A stretch of 64,000 bases of DNA from assembly GCF_000153925.1 (NCBI RefSeq), contig NZ_DS264367.1, positions 36,622-100,621 on the forward strand, read 5' to 3'. The notes below the pieces were generated by a model. The model was not told the origin of the DNA and did no database searches. It was given only the letters and a program-made list of their open reading frames with translations. Below, one piece after another: positions 47,071-55,493 of the stretch. Each line of letters starts with the position of its first letter. Within the stretch, counting starts at the first letter, position 1. A program made the position numbers and the translations under genes. The DNA comes from [Ruminococcus] torques ATCC 27756. Lineage in GTDB: Bacteria; Bacillota; Clostridia; Lachnospirales; Lachnospiraceae.

Positions 47071-47782
47071 AAAAACAGAATACATTTTTTTGGCAGTAAA
47101 GTCGATAGCGGTCATCCTTTTGATCACATATGTATTTTACGAATCTTTTCTTCCGATATTTTTTATGATTCCCATATGGGTTATATATGCAAGAGACGGA
47201 CTTCGTGATTTGTGCCGTAAAAAAGAAAAGGAATTCAGAGTTCAATTCAGTAATGCGATACAGGCAATGGGAGCGGCATTGAAAGCGGGATACTCTGTAG
47301 AAAATGCGATAAGAGAAGCAGAAAAAGATCTCGCACCTATGTATGAAGAAAATGTAAGGATCAGAAAAGAATTTAGAAAAATGGTACATCAGCTTGATAT
47401 GAAAATGCCGGCAGTCAGCGTGATGGAACAGTTTTCCGAAAGAATGAAACAAGAGGATACAGAAGATTTTGTCACTGTATTTTCATCTGCGAAGATGAGC
47501 GGAGGAGACAGTATTTCAATCATACGAAATGCAGTAAAGATTATAAGCGGGAAGATTGATACGGAACAGGAAATCCAAACGATGTTCGCTTCAAAAAAAT
47601 TAGAATTTGAAATTATGTGTGCAGTTCCGTTTTTTATTATTTTATACATGAAGCTGACATTCGGAGAATTTCTAAGTGTTTTATACGAAAATGCAGCGGG
47701 GAGGTGTTTCATGACAATTTGTTTAATCGTATATATTGCAGCGTACAGCTTTGGAAGAAAAATCATTCATATTGAGGTATAG
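47024..47782 (+). CDS. tadB: TadB-like inner-membrane platform protein
   Basis: 252 residues from TTG 47024, the first possible start after an in-frame stop. Two N-terminal and two C-terminal membrane segments are present. The type II secretion F domain lies between (FRVQFSNAIQAMGAALKAGY then SVENAIREAEKDLAPMYEEN, and FVTVFSSAKMSGGDSISIIR). The protein forms the platform with TadC above the TadA ATPase. It overlaps tadA by 47 bases, so coupling is likely. Confidence 0.88.
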   Translation: MLNLKIPENLWLQDIKKTEYIFLAVKSIAVILLITYVFYESFLPIFFMIPIWVIYARDGLRDLCRKKEKEFRVQFSNAIQAMGAALKAGYSVENAIREAEKDLAPMYEENVRIRKEFRKMVHQLDMKMPAVSVMEQFSERMKQEDTEDFVTVFSSAKMSGGDSISIIRNAVKIISGKIDTEQEIQTMFASKKLEFEIMCAVPFFIILYMKLTFGEFLSVLYENAAGRCFMTICLIVYIAAYSFGRKIIHIEV

Positions 47783-47785
47783 GCT

Positions 47786-49063
47786 ATGAACAGAGCAACA
47801 GTAAATAAAATATTCCAAAAGCATCCTGTTTATGTTAAAGCAGGGATGATCGCGGTCATTTCGATTATTATTTTCGGATGTGTATATAGTAAAGATAATG
47901 GGAAAAAGCTTGAAAAAGATGAGAAAGGAAGGGAAATATTAAGACGGAATGAGAGCGGAAAAGATGAACTCAAAAACATGAAAGTAAAGATTGATGAAAA
48001 ACAGGAAGACATCAGTATTTCGGTTTCAGGGAAAAAATATGATGAAGAAGAGCTGAAAAATGCATTTTCAGAAGCTGAAAAAGAAGTTGAACAAGCTGTT
48101 CTCGGAAAAAATAAAAGTTTGGATGAAGTAAGATCGGACTTGAATCTAATCACATCTGTTCCGGAAAAAAATATGAAAGTTTCATGGGAACTGGATCGTT
48201 ATGACGTTATGGATATACAGGGACATTTACAGCAGGATAATTTATCGACAGAAGGAACATTGATAAAACTTACAGTGATTTTAACATATGAAGATGAGGA
48301 AGAACGATATGAATTTTATGCAAAAGTATTTCCGTCGGAATTAAGCGCTGATAAAGAAGAGATGAGGCAGCTTCAAGAAAAGGTTGAAGAAGCTGATAAA
48401 AAGACAAAAACAAAAGACTATATCGTTCTTCCCGAACAGGTAAACGGAAAAAAAGTTATATGGGCATATGGAGTTCAGACGAGAGCATATGGAATTCTTG
48501 TTATGGGAATCGGATTTGCAGTTTTTGTGATTATATCATCATCACAAAAAGAGAAAGAAGAAAAGAAAAAAGAATTCAGAGAAATGAAACTGGACTATCC
48601 GCAAATTATTAATAAATTTAATCTTTATATCAAATCCGGAATGACGATCAGAAAAGCATGGTTTAAAATTGCCGGAGAATATGAGAAAGATCAAAAAGAG
48701 AAAGAACAGATATCCGCTAAAGCGTGCGGCAGGAAAAAAGCTTATGAAGAAATGGTTAATGTAATGTATAAGATCAGCGGAGGAGCTTCTGAGGGAGAAT
48801 GTTATGAGGAATACGGTATAAGATGTAATCTGTCCGAATATCGAAAATTCGGAATGATGTTGTCTCAAAACTTAAGAAAAGGAACGAGAGGACTTACAGA
48901 ATTACTTGAAAGAGAAGCGGAGGATGCGTTTGAGCAGCGAAAAAATCTGGCGAAAAAAGCAGGAGAAGAAGCAGGAACAAAATTAATGATTCCGTTATTT
49001 TTAATGTTGATCATTGTTTTTGCGATTGTAATTGTTCCGGCATTTTTCTCAATCAGAATATAA
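47786..49063 (+). CDS. tadC: TadC-like platform protein with extra extracytoplasmic domain
   Basis: 425 residues. The C-terminal half (about 265-425) is a type II secretion F domain (YPQIINKFNLYIKSGMTIRK, ISGGASEGECYEEYGIRCNL, FGMMLSQNLRKGTRGLTELL) with two flanking membrane helices. The N-terminal half is not part of ordinary TadC: a membrane helix (about 17-34) is followed by about 200 charged residues predicted outside the membrane, including AFSEAEKEVEQAVLGKNKSL and VSWELDRYDVMDIQGHLQQD, then a second helix near 240. It starts three bases after tadB. The added domain may replace outer-envelope parts absent in Gram-positives; that is inference. Confidence 0.85.
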   Translation: MNRATVNKIFQKHPVYVKAGMIAVISIIIFGCVYSKDNGKKLEKDEKGREILRRNESGKDELKNMKVKIDEKQEDISISVSGKKYDEEELKNAFSEAEKEVEQAVLGKNKSLDEVRSDLNLITSVPEKNMKVSWELDRYDVMDIQGHLQQDNLSTEGTLIKLTVILTYEDEEERYEFYAKVFPSELSADKEEMRQLQEKVEEADKKTKTKDYIVLPEQVNGKKVIWAYGVQTRAYGILVMGIGFAVFVIISSSQKEKEEKKKEFREMKLDYPQIINKFNLYIKSGMTIRKAWFKIAGEYEKDQKEKEQISAKACGRKKAYEEMVNVMYKISGGASEGECYEEYGIRCNLSEYRKFGMMLSQNLRKGTRGLTELLEREAEDAFEQRKNLAKKAGEEAGTKLMIPLFLMLIIVFAIVIVPAFFSIRI

Positions 49064-49143
49064 AATCCGAATAAAAGATAGCAAGTAAGAGAAAAAGCAA
49101 AGTTTAAAAAGTCGGGAAAAAATGCCGTAGGAAAGGAGAAAAT

Positions 49144-49377
49144 ATGGAAAAAAAGATTATGAAAATAAAAAGCTGTGTAATTTCCGGTCAAAGAAACTTA
49201 AAAGAAAATATTTGCAGATTTTTCACGGAAAGAAAATATATATCGGGAATTACAGTGATAGAACTCGTGCTGATATTAGTTATTGTCATAGCGCTTCTGT
49301 TGATCTTTAAAACAGAACTGATCAATCTGATCAATTCGATTTTCGATAAGATCACATCTGAAAGTTCAGGCATTTAA
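49144..49377 (+). CDS. Flp1-like type IVb pilin
   Basis: 77 residues with a single hydrophobic helix (about 37-60). The sequence FTERKYISGITVIELVLILV has a glycine followed by ITVIE, so glutamate is at +5 of a prepilin cleavage site, as in Flp pilins. The tail INLINSIFDKITSESSGI matches Flp1-family ends (long Lachnospiraceae leader, short mature part). AAAGGAG precedes the ATG. It is likely the major subunit, processed by the TadV protease encoded at 51720. Confidence 0.85.
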   Translation: MEKKIMKIKSCVISGQRNLKENICRFFTERKYISGITVIELVLILVIVIALLLIFKTELINLINSIFDKITSESSGI

Positions 49378-49386
49378 TTAGAAAAT

Positions 49387-50826
49387 ATGAAAGTAAAGAA
49401 AGCAGAAATAACGGCATTTTTAAGTCTTATAGTTGTTCTTCTTATTTCGTTTATATTTGGAATTATAGAAATTACTGTGATACAGACAGAAAAGAATCTT
49501 AGCAGGATATGTGCTGACGGAGCAATATTTTCCGTATTCGGAGAATATGAAAGCCAACTGATGGAAGCGTACCATATATTCGGACTCGATGGGAGTTATG
49601 GAACAGGAGAGTTTAATGAAGATAAGATAATAGGCAGGATGCATTATTACAGTAATAAAAATATAGATTATAAGATAAACGGGATTCAATATCTTACTGA
49701 CAACAAGGGACAGGCTTTTAGGGAACAGGTTCTTACATATATGGAGCAAAAATATGGAATAGGACTGATAGAAGATCTGGCAGGCAGGACATCTGTATGG
49801 GAAGAAGAAAGCATACAAGGAGAAGAAATCCGGCAGGTGGAAGAAACGATACTTGATGAGTTTGAAGAAATAAAATCATCTGGACAATCAGAGAATGAAG
49901 GAGCGGATGAAGAAGAAACAGAATCTGAAGATTTGGCAGAGTTAGAAGAAAATCCCTTTCAATGTTTGGAGCAGATAGAAAGAACAGGAATTTTATCTGT
50001 TGCAATGCCGAAGGATATGCCGCTTTCAGGGCGTCAGATCGATCTTGATCTGCAGGCTTCAAAAAGGAGTCTGCAGACAGGAAGAGGCAAGTTTCCTATG
50101 AGGAAAAATACAGATAAGGCGAAAGAAAAATTGTTGTTTAACGAATATATTATGCAGAACTTTACGCAGGCTTCCAAAGAAAATATTTCGGAATATCCAG
50201 ACTCAGACGAAAAGAACAGATCTCTTGATTACGAGATTGAATATATTATTTCGGGAAAATCTTCTGATAAAGAAAATCTGGAAAGTGTCGTTACAAAAAT
50301 ATTTTTCATAAGGATGGCTTTAAATTATGTTTATCTTATGGGAGATTCTGTGAAAAAGTCGGAAGCAATGGCATTGGCAGCGACAATTTCAACTTTATTA
50401 TTAATTCCGGAAGCAGCGGAAGCTGTAAAACAACTGATCCTGTTAGCATGGGCGGCAGGAGAAGGTGTTATAGATATAAGATCTCTTCTTTCAGGAAATA
50501 AAGTTCCGCTAGTAAAAACATCGGATAACTGGCAGTTGACGCTTGCGTCATTATTCACACTGGGAATAGGAGATGACGGTATTTCAGGTGCGGATGCAGA
50601 AGAAGGAATTACATATAAAGAATATTTGAGGGCATTTTTGTTTTTACAACCGGAAGAGGAGACAACAATGCGTACGATCGATCGTATAGAAGAAAATATG
50701 CGGTTAGAACAAAACTGTGAAAAATTTAGAGCAGATCACTGTGTAACGAAGTGTGAGATAAGAAATAAGGTTGAAATATTCGGTGATCTTGCGTATACAT
50801 TTCCGTCATATTACGGGTACGAATAA
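49387..50826 (+). CDS. DUF5702 protein of the Tad locus (TadG-like position)
   Basis: 479 residues. One N-terminal membrane helix (about 8-30, ITAFLSLIVVLLISFIFGII) follows a short basic start. Then come the conserved DUF5702 blocks VIQTEKNLSRICADGAIFSV, FGEYESQLMEAYHIFGLDGS and, near 310, NYVYLMGDSVKKSEAMALAA. An acidic, low-complexity region spans about 140-200. It lacks the glutamate-5 of true pilins. DUF5702 proteins occur only in Tad loci of Clostridia; a minor pilin or TadG-like surface role is inferred. Nine bases after the pilin gene. Confidence 0.8.
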   Translation: MKVKKAEITAFLSLIVVLLISFIFGIIEITVIQTEKNLSRICADGAIFSVFGEYESQLMEAYHIFGLDGSYGTGEFNEDKIIGRMHYYSNKNIDYKINGIQYLTDNKGQAFREQVLTYMEQKYGIGLIEDLAGRTSVWEEESIQGEEIRQVEETILDEFEEIKSSGQSENEGADEEETESEDLAELEENPFQCLEQIERTGILSVAMPKDMPLSGRQIDLDLQASKRSLQTGRGKFPMRKNTDKAKEKLLFNEYIMQNFTQASKENISEYPDSDEKNRSLDYEIEYIISGKSSDKENLESVVTKIFFIRMALNYVYLMGDSVKKSEAMALAATISTLLLIPEAAEAVKQLILLAWAAGEGVIDIRSLLSGNKVPLVKTSDNWQLTLASLFTLGIGDDGISGADAEEGITYKEYLRAFLFLQPEEETTMRTIDRIEENMRLEQNCEKFRADHCVTKCEIRNKVEIFGDLAYTFPSYYGYE

Positions 50827-50991
50827 GGTTATCTTTGGTGCAGATGCTCTTTCTCTCTCCCGCACTCCCTCATGCGGAAAAATCATCTTATAAAAAAATG
50901 AAAGGAAAAGTCGGTTGCGATGAGTAAATACAATACGAATAAAAATAAATACTTGGCAAAATCTGAAAGAGCATCTGTACCAAAGATAACC
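50827..50991. repeat. 27-bp inverted repeat enclosing the start of the TadE-like gene
   Basis: Arm 1 at 50827-50853 begins GGTTATCTTTGGTGCAGATG. Arm 2 at 50965-50991 is its reverse complement with one difference (G-U pair in RNA). The 111-base loop contains the small hairpin CCGCA/TGCGG and the AAAGGAA ribosome binding site and ATG of the TadE-like gene. Arm 2 lies inside the coding region and specifies residues about 16-24 (SERASVPKI). Confidence 0.9.
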
Positions 50992-51735
50992 AAAAAACAA
51001 AAAGGAAGCATTACGATTGAAGCCGCATTTGCGATTCCGTTGTTTCTTTTCGCAGCACTTTGTCTTATATGGATGATCGAAATACAGAGCATTAAAATAG
51101 GCGTAAAACAGGCTGCTTATAGTGCTGCTAAAAGTGCGGCGGAAGATACAGCAGTCATTCCGGTTCTAAATACAATCAAGTTAAAATCAGATATTATTCG
51201 TTTACTTGGAAAAGAGAGAATTGAAAGAAGTATCATTGTTGATGGAAGTGAAGGAATTTCTTGTTGGAATTCATATTTATCCTCGAAAACAGGAGAAATG
51301 AATATTCATGTTAAGTATGAGGTGAGAGTTCCGCTTCCTTTATTCGGAAATCCATCGGCAAAGATGGAAGAAACATTCAGAATCCATGGATGGACAGGGT
51401 ATGGAAAGGACAAAAAAACCGAAGATTCGGAAATTGTTTATATAACAGAAAAACAATCGGTTTATCATGAAGATTATCATTGTTCTTATTTGCAGTTGTC
51501 TATTAGATTTGTTCCTTATGAACAGTTGGAAGAAATACGCAATGAAAACGGCGGAATATATTATGCCTGTGAAAAATGTGTATACGGTGATGCATCGACC
51601 GGGGTGTATATTACCGAAAATGGAAGTAAATACCATAATTCATTAGGATGCAGCGGGTTAAAAAGAACGATCAGAGCAGTGAAAAAAACGGAAGTACAAG
51701 GTATAGGAGGGTGTTCGAGATGTTCAGGGAAATAA
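50920..51735 (+). CDS. TadE-like pseudopilin with Cys/His-rich C-terminal domain
   Basis: 271 residues. KKQKGSITIEAAFAIPLFLF (about 27-46) is a TadE prepilin segment, with glutamate at +5 after glycine. A globular part follows to about 165. The last 100 residues contain two similar units: VYHEDYHCSYLQLS...YYACEKC and KYHNSLGCSGLKRT...GGCSRC, each a YHxxxxC followed by CxxC. Such paired motifs suggest metal binding or disulfide pairs and are not part of standard TadE. The first 25 residues are basic and partly encoded by an inverted-repeat arm. Its 3' end overlaps tadV by 16 bases. Confidence 0.83.
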   Translation: MSKYNTNKNKYLAKSERASVPKITKKQKGSITIEAAFAIPLFLFAALCLIWMIEIQSIKIGVKQAAYSAAKSAAEDTAVIPVLNTIKLKSDIIRLLGKERIERSIIVDGSEGISCWNSYLSSKTGEMNIHVKYEVRVPLPLFGNPSAKMEETFRIHGWTGYGKDKKTEDSEIVYITEKQSVYHEDYHCSYLQLSIRFVPYEQLEEIRNENGGIYYACEKCVYGDASTGVYITENGSKYHNSLGCSGLKRTIRAVKKTEVQGIGGCSRCSGK

Positions 51736-52193
51736 ATGTTGCAGGTTTTGTGTTGAAGAACGGATGGGTGTTCTGCCAGATTACATTTTTGATCTACATG
51801 ATAATACTTGCCGTCATGGATATAAAAAGAAGACAAGTGCATCTTGGATTTTTGTTATCAGGAATTATATGGGTAATTTTATCGGTAATATGTGAAAGGA
51901 CAGTTTCAACAGGAGAGATTATCGCAGGCATACTCGCAGGAGCATTTTTTCTTTTAATTAGTAAATTAACAAAGGAATCTTTTGGTTACGGAGATAGTAT
52001 TTTAATAGTTATTATGGGAGCATTTCTTGGCTTTTGGAGTCTTATGTCAGTACTTTTTATGGCGTTTTTTATGGCAGGATTGTTTTCGGTTATTATGCTT
52101 CTAAAAACAAAATTTCATAAAAAATCAAAGTTTCCGTTTATTCCGTTTTTAATGGCAGCATATGCAGGAGGGATCATTTTGAATGGATACTAA
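51720..52193 (+). CDS. tadV: Prepilin peptidase TadV/CpaA (A24 family)
   Basis: 157 residues from ATG 51720, eight bases after AGGAGGG; the longer open frame lies within the previous gene. There are about five membrane segments. Catalytic aspartates are in AVMDIKRRQVHL (first) and ESFGYGDSILIVIMGAFLG (GxGD motif). It cleaves the leaders of the Flp-like pilin and TadE-like proteins, all of which show G plus glutamate-5 sites. It overlaps both neighbours. Confidence 0.9.
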   Translation: MFREINVAGFVLKNGWVFCQITFLIYMIILAVMDIKRRQVHLGFLLSGIIWVILSVICERTVSTGEIIAGILAGAFFLLISKLTKESFGYGDSILIVIMGAFLGFWSLMSVLFMAFFMAGLFSVIMLLKTKFHKKSKFPFIPFLMAAYAGGIILNGY

Positions 52194-52572
52194 AAAGATG
52201 AGATGGGTGAGTGGAAATTCGGTAATAGAAATGTCATATATAATGCCGCTATTTTTCAGTCTTTTTGTAATTATCATTCATACGGTGTTTTATTATCATG
52301 ATAAAGCGATTATAGGAGGCGCTGCGGCTGAGTCTGCCGTTATGGGAGCGCAGTATGTCAGAAGATATGATAAAAATTATGATATAGAAGCATTTTTTCA
52401 AGAGAAAATTCACGGGAAATTAATTTATATGACAGATGTTAATGTTATTGCAGAAGTAAATAAAGAGGAAGTTCAAGTATTTGCAGAGGCGAAAAGATCA
52501 TTTATGAAAACAAATGTAAAACGTACGGCTGATATTGTAAATCCTGAAAAAAAGATCAGATTGCTAAAATAA
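52183..52572 (+). CDS. Second TadE-like pseudopilin
   Basis: 129 residues. VSGNSVIEMSYIMPLFFSLF near residue 9 has the glycine and +5 glutamate of a TadE-type prepilin site, then one membrane helix. AIIGGAAAESAVMGAQYVRR and DVNVIAEVNKEEVQVFAEAK follow, with a basic end. It overlaps tadV by 11 bases. Minor pilin role by family. Length is in the usual TadE range. Confidence 0.8.
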   Translation: MDTKKMRWVSGNSVIEMSYIMPLFFSLFVIIIHTVFYYHDKAIIGGAAAESAVMGAQYVRRYDKNYDIEAFFQEKIHGKLIYMTDVNVIAEVNKEEVQVFAEAKRSFMKTNVKRTADIVNPEKKIRLLK

Positions 52573-52628
52573 GACAGTAAAAAGCGGAGTTGTTTTAATT
52601 GAGAAGAAAAAGCGGAGTGGAAAAGAAA

Positions 52629-53456
52629 ATGCAGATTACATATCAGAATGAATGGGAATATACCAATATACATGTAGATCTTCCTATTCCGTATGAGGAA
52701 GATTATCAGATTAAGATGATACATTATAATAAAATAAAGGGAATGCTGCCGGTACAAGGTATCGGACGCGACGGGCAAAGCCGATATACATTTCGTCTGG
52801 AAAATGGAATGAGTATGGATAAAATTTATGAAGAAGCAGAAATAAGCGGAAAAGAAATTGAAGATTTTATGGAACAACTTTCTGTTATAACAGAACAGAT
52901 AAAAATATTTTTTCTGAATAATAATCATATTATTTTGGATCCGAAATTGATTTTTAAAAAGGCAGAACAATACTATTTCTGTTATCTGCCGATTATAAAA
53001 AAAGAAAATGAACCGACAATGTGTGAAGCGTTTCATGAACTTACGGAATACTTTGTAAAACATCTTGATTATAAAGATACAGAAGGTGTTTTTCTTGTTT
53101 CAAAAATACACAGGGAAACATTAAAAGAAAATTATGACCTTAAAAAGGTGATAGAAACTTGTAAAAAAGACGTAAAAAAGCAGAAACAGGCAGAAAAGCA
53201 AAAAAGAATACGAAAAATAGAAGAAAAGAAGAAAAGAGACGAAGCACAGGAAAACATTTCGGAAAAAGCAATATTTTCCCCTGCGGAAGAGCGGATAAGT
53301 ACAGATAAAATATCAGAAATATGTAAAGAAGAGCAAATCTACATGAAGGAAAGCACAGTAAAAAAAGTAATAAATAGAATAAAAGGTGACAGATGGGGAA
53401 AGTGGGATGATTTGATTACGGAAATGGATGGACACAGCACATCGGGTATTTTATAA
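52629..53456 (+). CDS. DUF6382 protein associated with the Tad locus
   Basis: 275 residues from ATG 52629 (GGAG 11 bases upstream). A TTG 30 bases earlier is an alternative, but the family begins at about MQITYQNEWEYTNIHVDLP. The N-terminal domain includes YEEDYQIKMIHYNKIKGMLP, YTFRLENGMSMDKIYEEAEI and AEQYYFCYLPIIKKE, typical of DUF6382, which in relatives is fused to an FHA domain. Here the FHA part is absent, replaced by a Lys/Glu coiled-coil-like stretch (about 180-230). Cytoplasmic, no membrane segments. Relatives in pilus loci suggest signal sensing or assembly control; function unknown. Confidence 0.7.
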   Translation: MQITYQNEWEYTNIHVDLPIPYEEDYQIKMIHYNKIKGMLPVQGIGRDGQSRYTFRLENGMSMDKIYEEAEISGKEIEDFMEQLSVITEQIKIFFLNNNHIILDPKLIFKKAEQYYFCYLPIIKKENEPTMCEAFHELTEYFVKHLDYKDTEGVFLVSKIHRETLKENYDLKKVIETCKKDVKKQKQAEKQKRIRKIEEKKKRDEAQENISEKAIFSPAEERISTDKISEICKEEQIYMKESTVKKVINRIKGDRWGKWDDLITEMDGHSTSGIL

Positions 53457-53496
53457 TTAAAAAAGAAATATATTGTAGTAGAAAAGAGGACTTGAC

Positions 53497-54099
53497 GTGA
53501 GAAGAAAACCCGAAGCTTTTTGTACAACTGTTTTGATAGTTATTAATGTTGCAGTATTTTTAATCTTGTCAATGTTAGGAGATACGGAAGATGCAGCCTT
53601 TATGCTTCAGCATGGGGCGATGTATGAACCGTTTATTACAGAAGGACAGGAATATTATAGAATATTTACGTGTATGTTTCTTCATTTTGGAATTACACAT
53701 TTAATGAATAATATGGTAATGCTCGGAGCATTAGGTTGGAATCTGGAACTTGAAATAGGAAAGCTTCGTTTTATTATAATTTATTTTCTCAGTGGAATCG
53801 GAGGAAATATACTTTCTTTGATTGCAGCAATTTCTGCAGGAGAATCTGCGGTTTCTGCAGGAGCTTCGGGAGCGGTCTTCGGACTGATGGGAGCGCTTCT
53901 CTATGTAGTAATTGCGAACAGAGGAAGATTAGGACAGCTTTCGGGAAGAGGAATGATTTTTATGGTTGTTCTGAGTCTTTATTTTGGGTTGACGAGCAGC
54001 GGAGTTGATAATATGGCTCATATAGGGGGGCTCATATGCGGATTCATTTTTGCTGTTATTTTATACAGACCGAAAAAAATACATTATAACGAATACTGA
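53497..54099 (+). CDS. Rhomboid family intramembrane serine protease
   Basis: 200 residues from GTG 53497 with AAGAGGA upstream. Six membrane segments are visible. FTCMFLHFGITHLMNNMVML (about 62-81) has the HxxxN loop, SAGASGAVFGLMGALLYVVI (about 124-143) carries the catalytic serine in GASG, and NMAHIGGLICGFIFAVIL carries the catalytic histidine. It cleaves substrate proteins within the membrane. It follows the DUF6382 gene by 40 bases on the same strand and is the last gene in the Tad block; whether it processes a pilus protein is open. Confidence 0.92.
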   Translation: MRRKPEAFCTTVLIVINVAVFLILSMLGDTEDAAFMLQHGAMYEPFITEGQEYYRIFTCMFLHFGITHLMNNMVMLGALGWNLELEIGKLRFIIIYFLSGIGGNILSLIAAISAGESAVSAGASGAVFGLMGALLYVVIANRGRLGQLSGRGMIFMVVLSLYFGLTSSGVDNMAHIGGLICGFIFAVILYRPKKIHYNEY

Positions 54100-54106
54100 T
54101 ATTCGA

Positions 54107-54844
54107 TCAGACCGGCAATGTTATAGTGAAAACAGTTCCGGTTTCATCAGAAGAAGTTACGATTAAAGTGCCTCCGTGAGCTTCTATAATCTTTTTTGAA
54201 AGAGCAAGTCCCAGTCCGGTTCCATTTGTTTTATATGTGACGAACGGATCAAAAATAGTATTAACGATATCATCGGAAATTCCGCATCCGTTGTCGGTAC
54301 AAGAAATTACAATAGAATCAGATATTTTTTCGGCACAAAGAAAAATAGATCCTTTTGAGTCGGTAAAAGTTTTTTCAGAGACAGCGTCTTTTGCATTTTG
54401 CAGAAGATTTAAAATAACTTCTTCAAATTTTATCTTATCACCTGTATAGTTGTCGGAATTAAGTGATATTTTTGATGTGAACTCAATATTTGAATTTATC
54501 GAATCAAGTGACATTGCAAAGGAAACGGCAATATTTTTGAGAAGTTTTTCCAGTGAAAAGACAGAGTGGTGCAGCGTACTTCCGTTGTTGAAATCTGAAA
54601 GTTCATTGAGCAGGTTACACATAAATTCAATATCTTCGATTGCCTGAGACCAACCGTGAAAGTTAATAACTTCAGGATGCTGTATCTCTATAATCTGCAG
54701 AGCAGAGGATACGAGAGTCAGAGGGTTTCTGATTTCATGGGAAATCATGGATACAATCGTCTGATGGTTTTCAAGGAGTTGTGAAACGATTTGTTTTCAC
54801 TTGTTAATTGGTTCATTTTGTTAATATTGATATTAGTAAGCATA
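54107..54844 (-). pseudogene. Histidine kinase, apparently frameshifted near its 5' end
   Basis: The main frame (ATG at 54748) gives ISHEIRNPLTLVSSALQIIE with the phospho-accepting histidine and the ATPase boxes N (VILNLLQNAKDAV), G1 (CTDNGCGISD), F (TIFDPF) and G2 (TGLGLALSKKIIEAHGGTL). In the same frame upstream, KQIVSQLLENHQTIVS reaches a TGA (near 54800). A second frame supplies a start at 54842-54844 and MLTNININKMNQLTSENK leading exactly to that point. Shifting -1 near 54793-54800 joins them into about 245 residues. No sensor or membrane segment exists. Either the gene is broken, starts internally, or the reading is erroneous. Confidence 0.7.
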
Positions 54845-54998
54845 AATATTTTCTCGCTTTCATACTGAAATAAATATGCGAAACAGTGTACGCATAAATT
54901 AAGTCTAGCATGAGAAAAATTCTTGTTCAATATAATTCATACGACGAAATTCGACAAAAAATGCAACAGAAAGTATACTACAAAATAAATAGGAATTT

Positions 54999-55027
54999 TT
55001 GATAAAGTTTTTCTTTTGTGGTAAAAT
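54999..55027 (+). promoter_or_regulatory. Promoter of the HIT protein gene
   Basis: TTGATA (54999-55004), 17-base spacer, TAAAAT (55022-55027), 47 bases before the start codon. Confidence 0.75.
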
Positions 55028-55073
55028 GAGGTATATGTAATCATAATAAACAAAGGAAAAGAGGCGTTATTTT

Positions 55074-55481
55074 ATGAAAGAAAAAGATTGTATTTTCTGT
55101 AAGATTGCGGCAGGTGAAATTCCGTCTGCAACGCTTTATGAGGATGATGATTTTCGGGTAATACTGGATCTTGGACCGGCATCAAAAGGTCATGCATTGA
55201 TTCTTCCGAAAGAACATTACCGCAATTTATATGATATTGATGAGGAAGTAGTTGCAAAAGCGATGATTCTTGCTAAAAAGATGGTAAATAAATTAACAAA
55301 AGTTCTTGATTGCGACGGATATAATATTGTTCAAAATAATGAAGAGTGCGCAGGTCAGAGCGTATTCCATTTTCACATGCATCTGATACCGAGATATAAA
55401 GGGGATCAAGTCGGTCTTGGTTGGAAGATGGGAGAGTTGTCGGAAGAAGATAAAAAAGAAATTTTGGATAAAATGAAGTAA
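55074..55481 (+). CDS. HIT-family nucleotide hydrolase
   Basis: 135 residues. CIFCKIAAGEIPSATLYEDD opens the protein (the CxxC zinc pair CIFC is kept) and GHALILPKEHYRNLYDI follows. The histidine triad is in QSVFHFHMHLIPRYKGD (about residues 99-115). The family hydrolyses adenosine nucleoside phosphoramidates and dinucleoside polyphosphates in the cytoplasm (Hit/HinT). GGAAAAGAGG lies upstream. The sigma factor gene follows 12 bases later. Confidence 0.95.
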   Translation: MKEKDCIFCKIAAGEIPSATLYEDDDFRVILDLGPASKGHALILPKEHYRNLYDIDEEVVAKAMILAKKMVNKLTKVLDCDGYNIVQNNEECAGQSVFHFHMHLIPRYKGDQVGLGWKMGELSEEDKKEILDKMK

Positions 55482-55493
55482 ACCGGAGAAATT

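Noticed and set aside
54785..54805. Programmed -1 frameshift signal in the histidine kinase
   Set aside because: The local sequence does not fit an X XXY YYZ slippery heptamer and no downstream stimulatory structure is evident, so an ordinary mutation or reading error is likelier.
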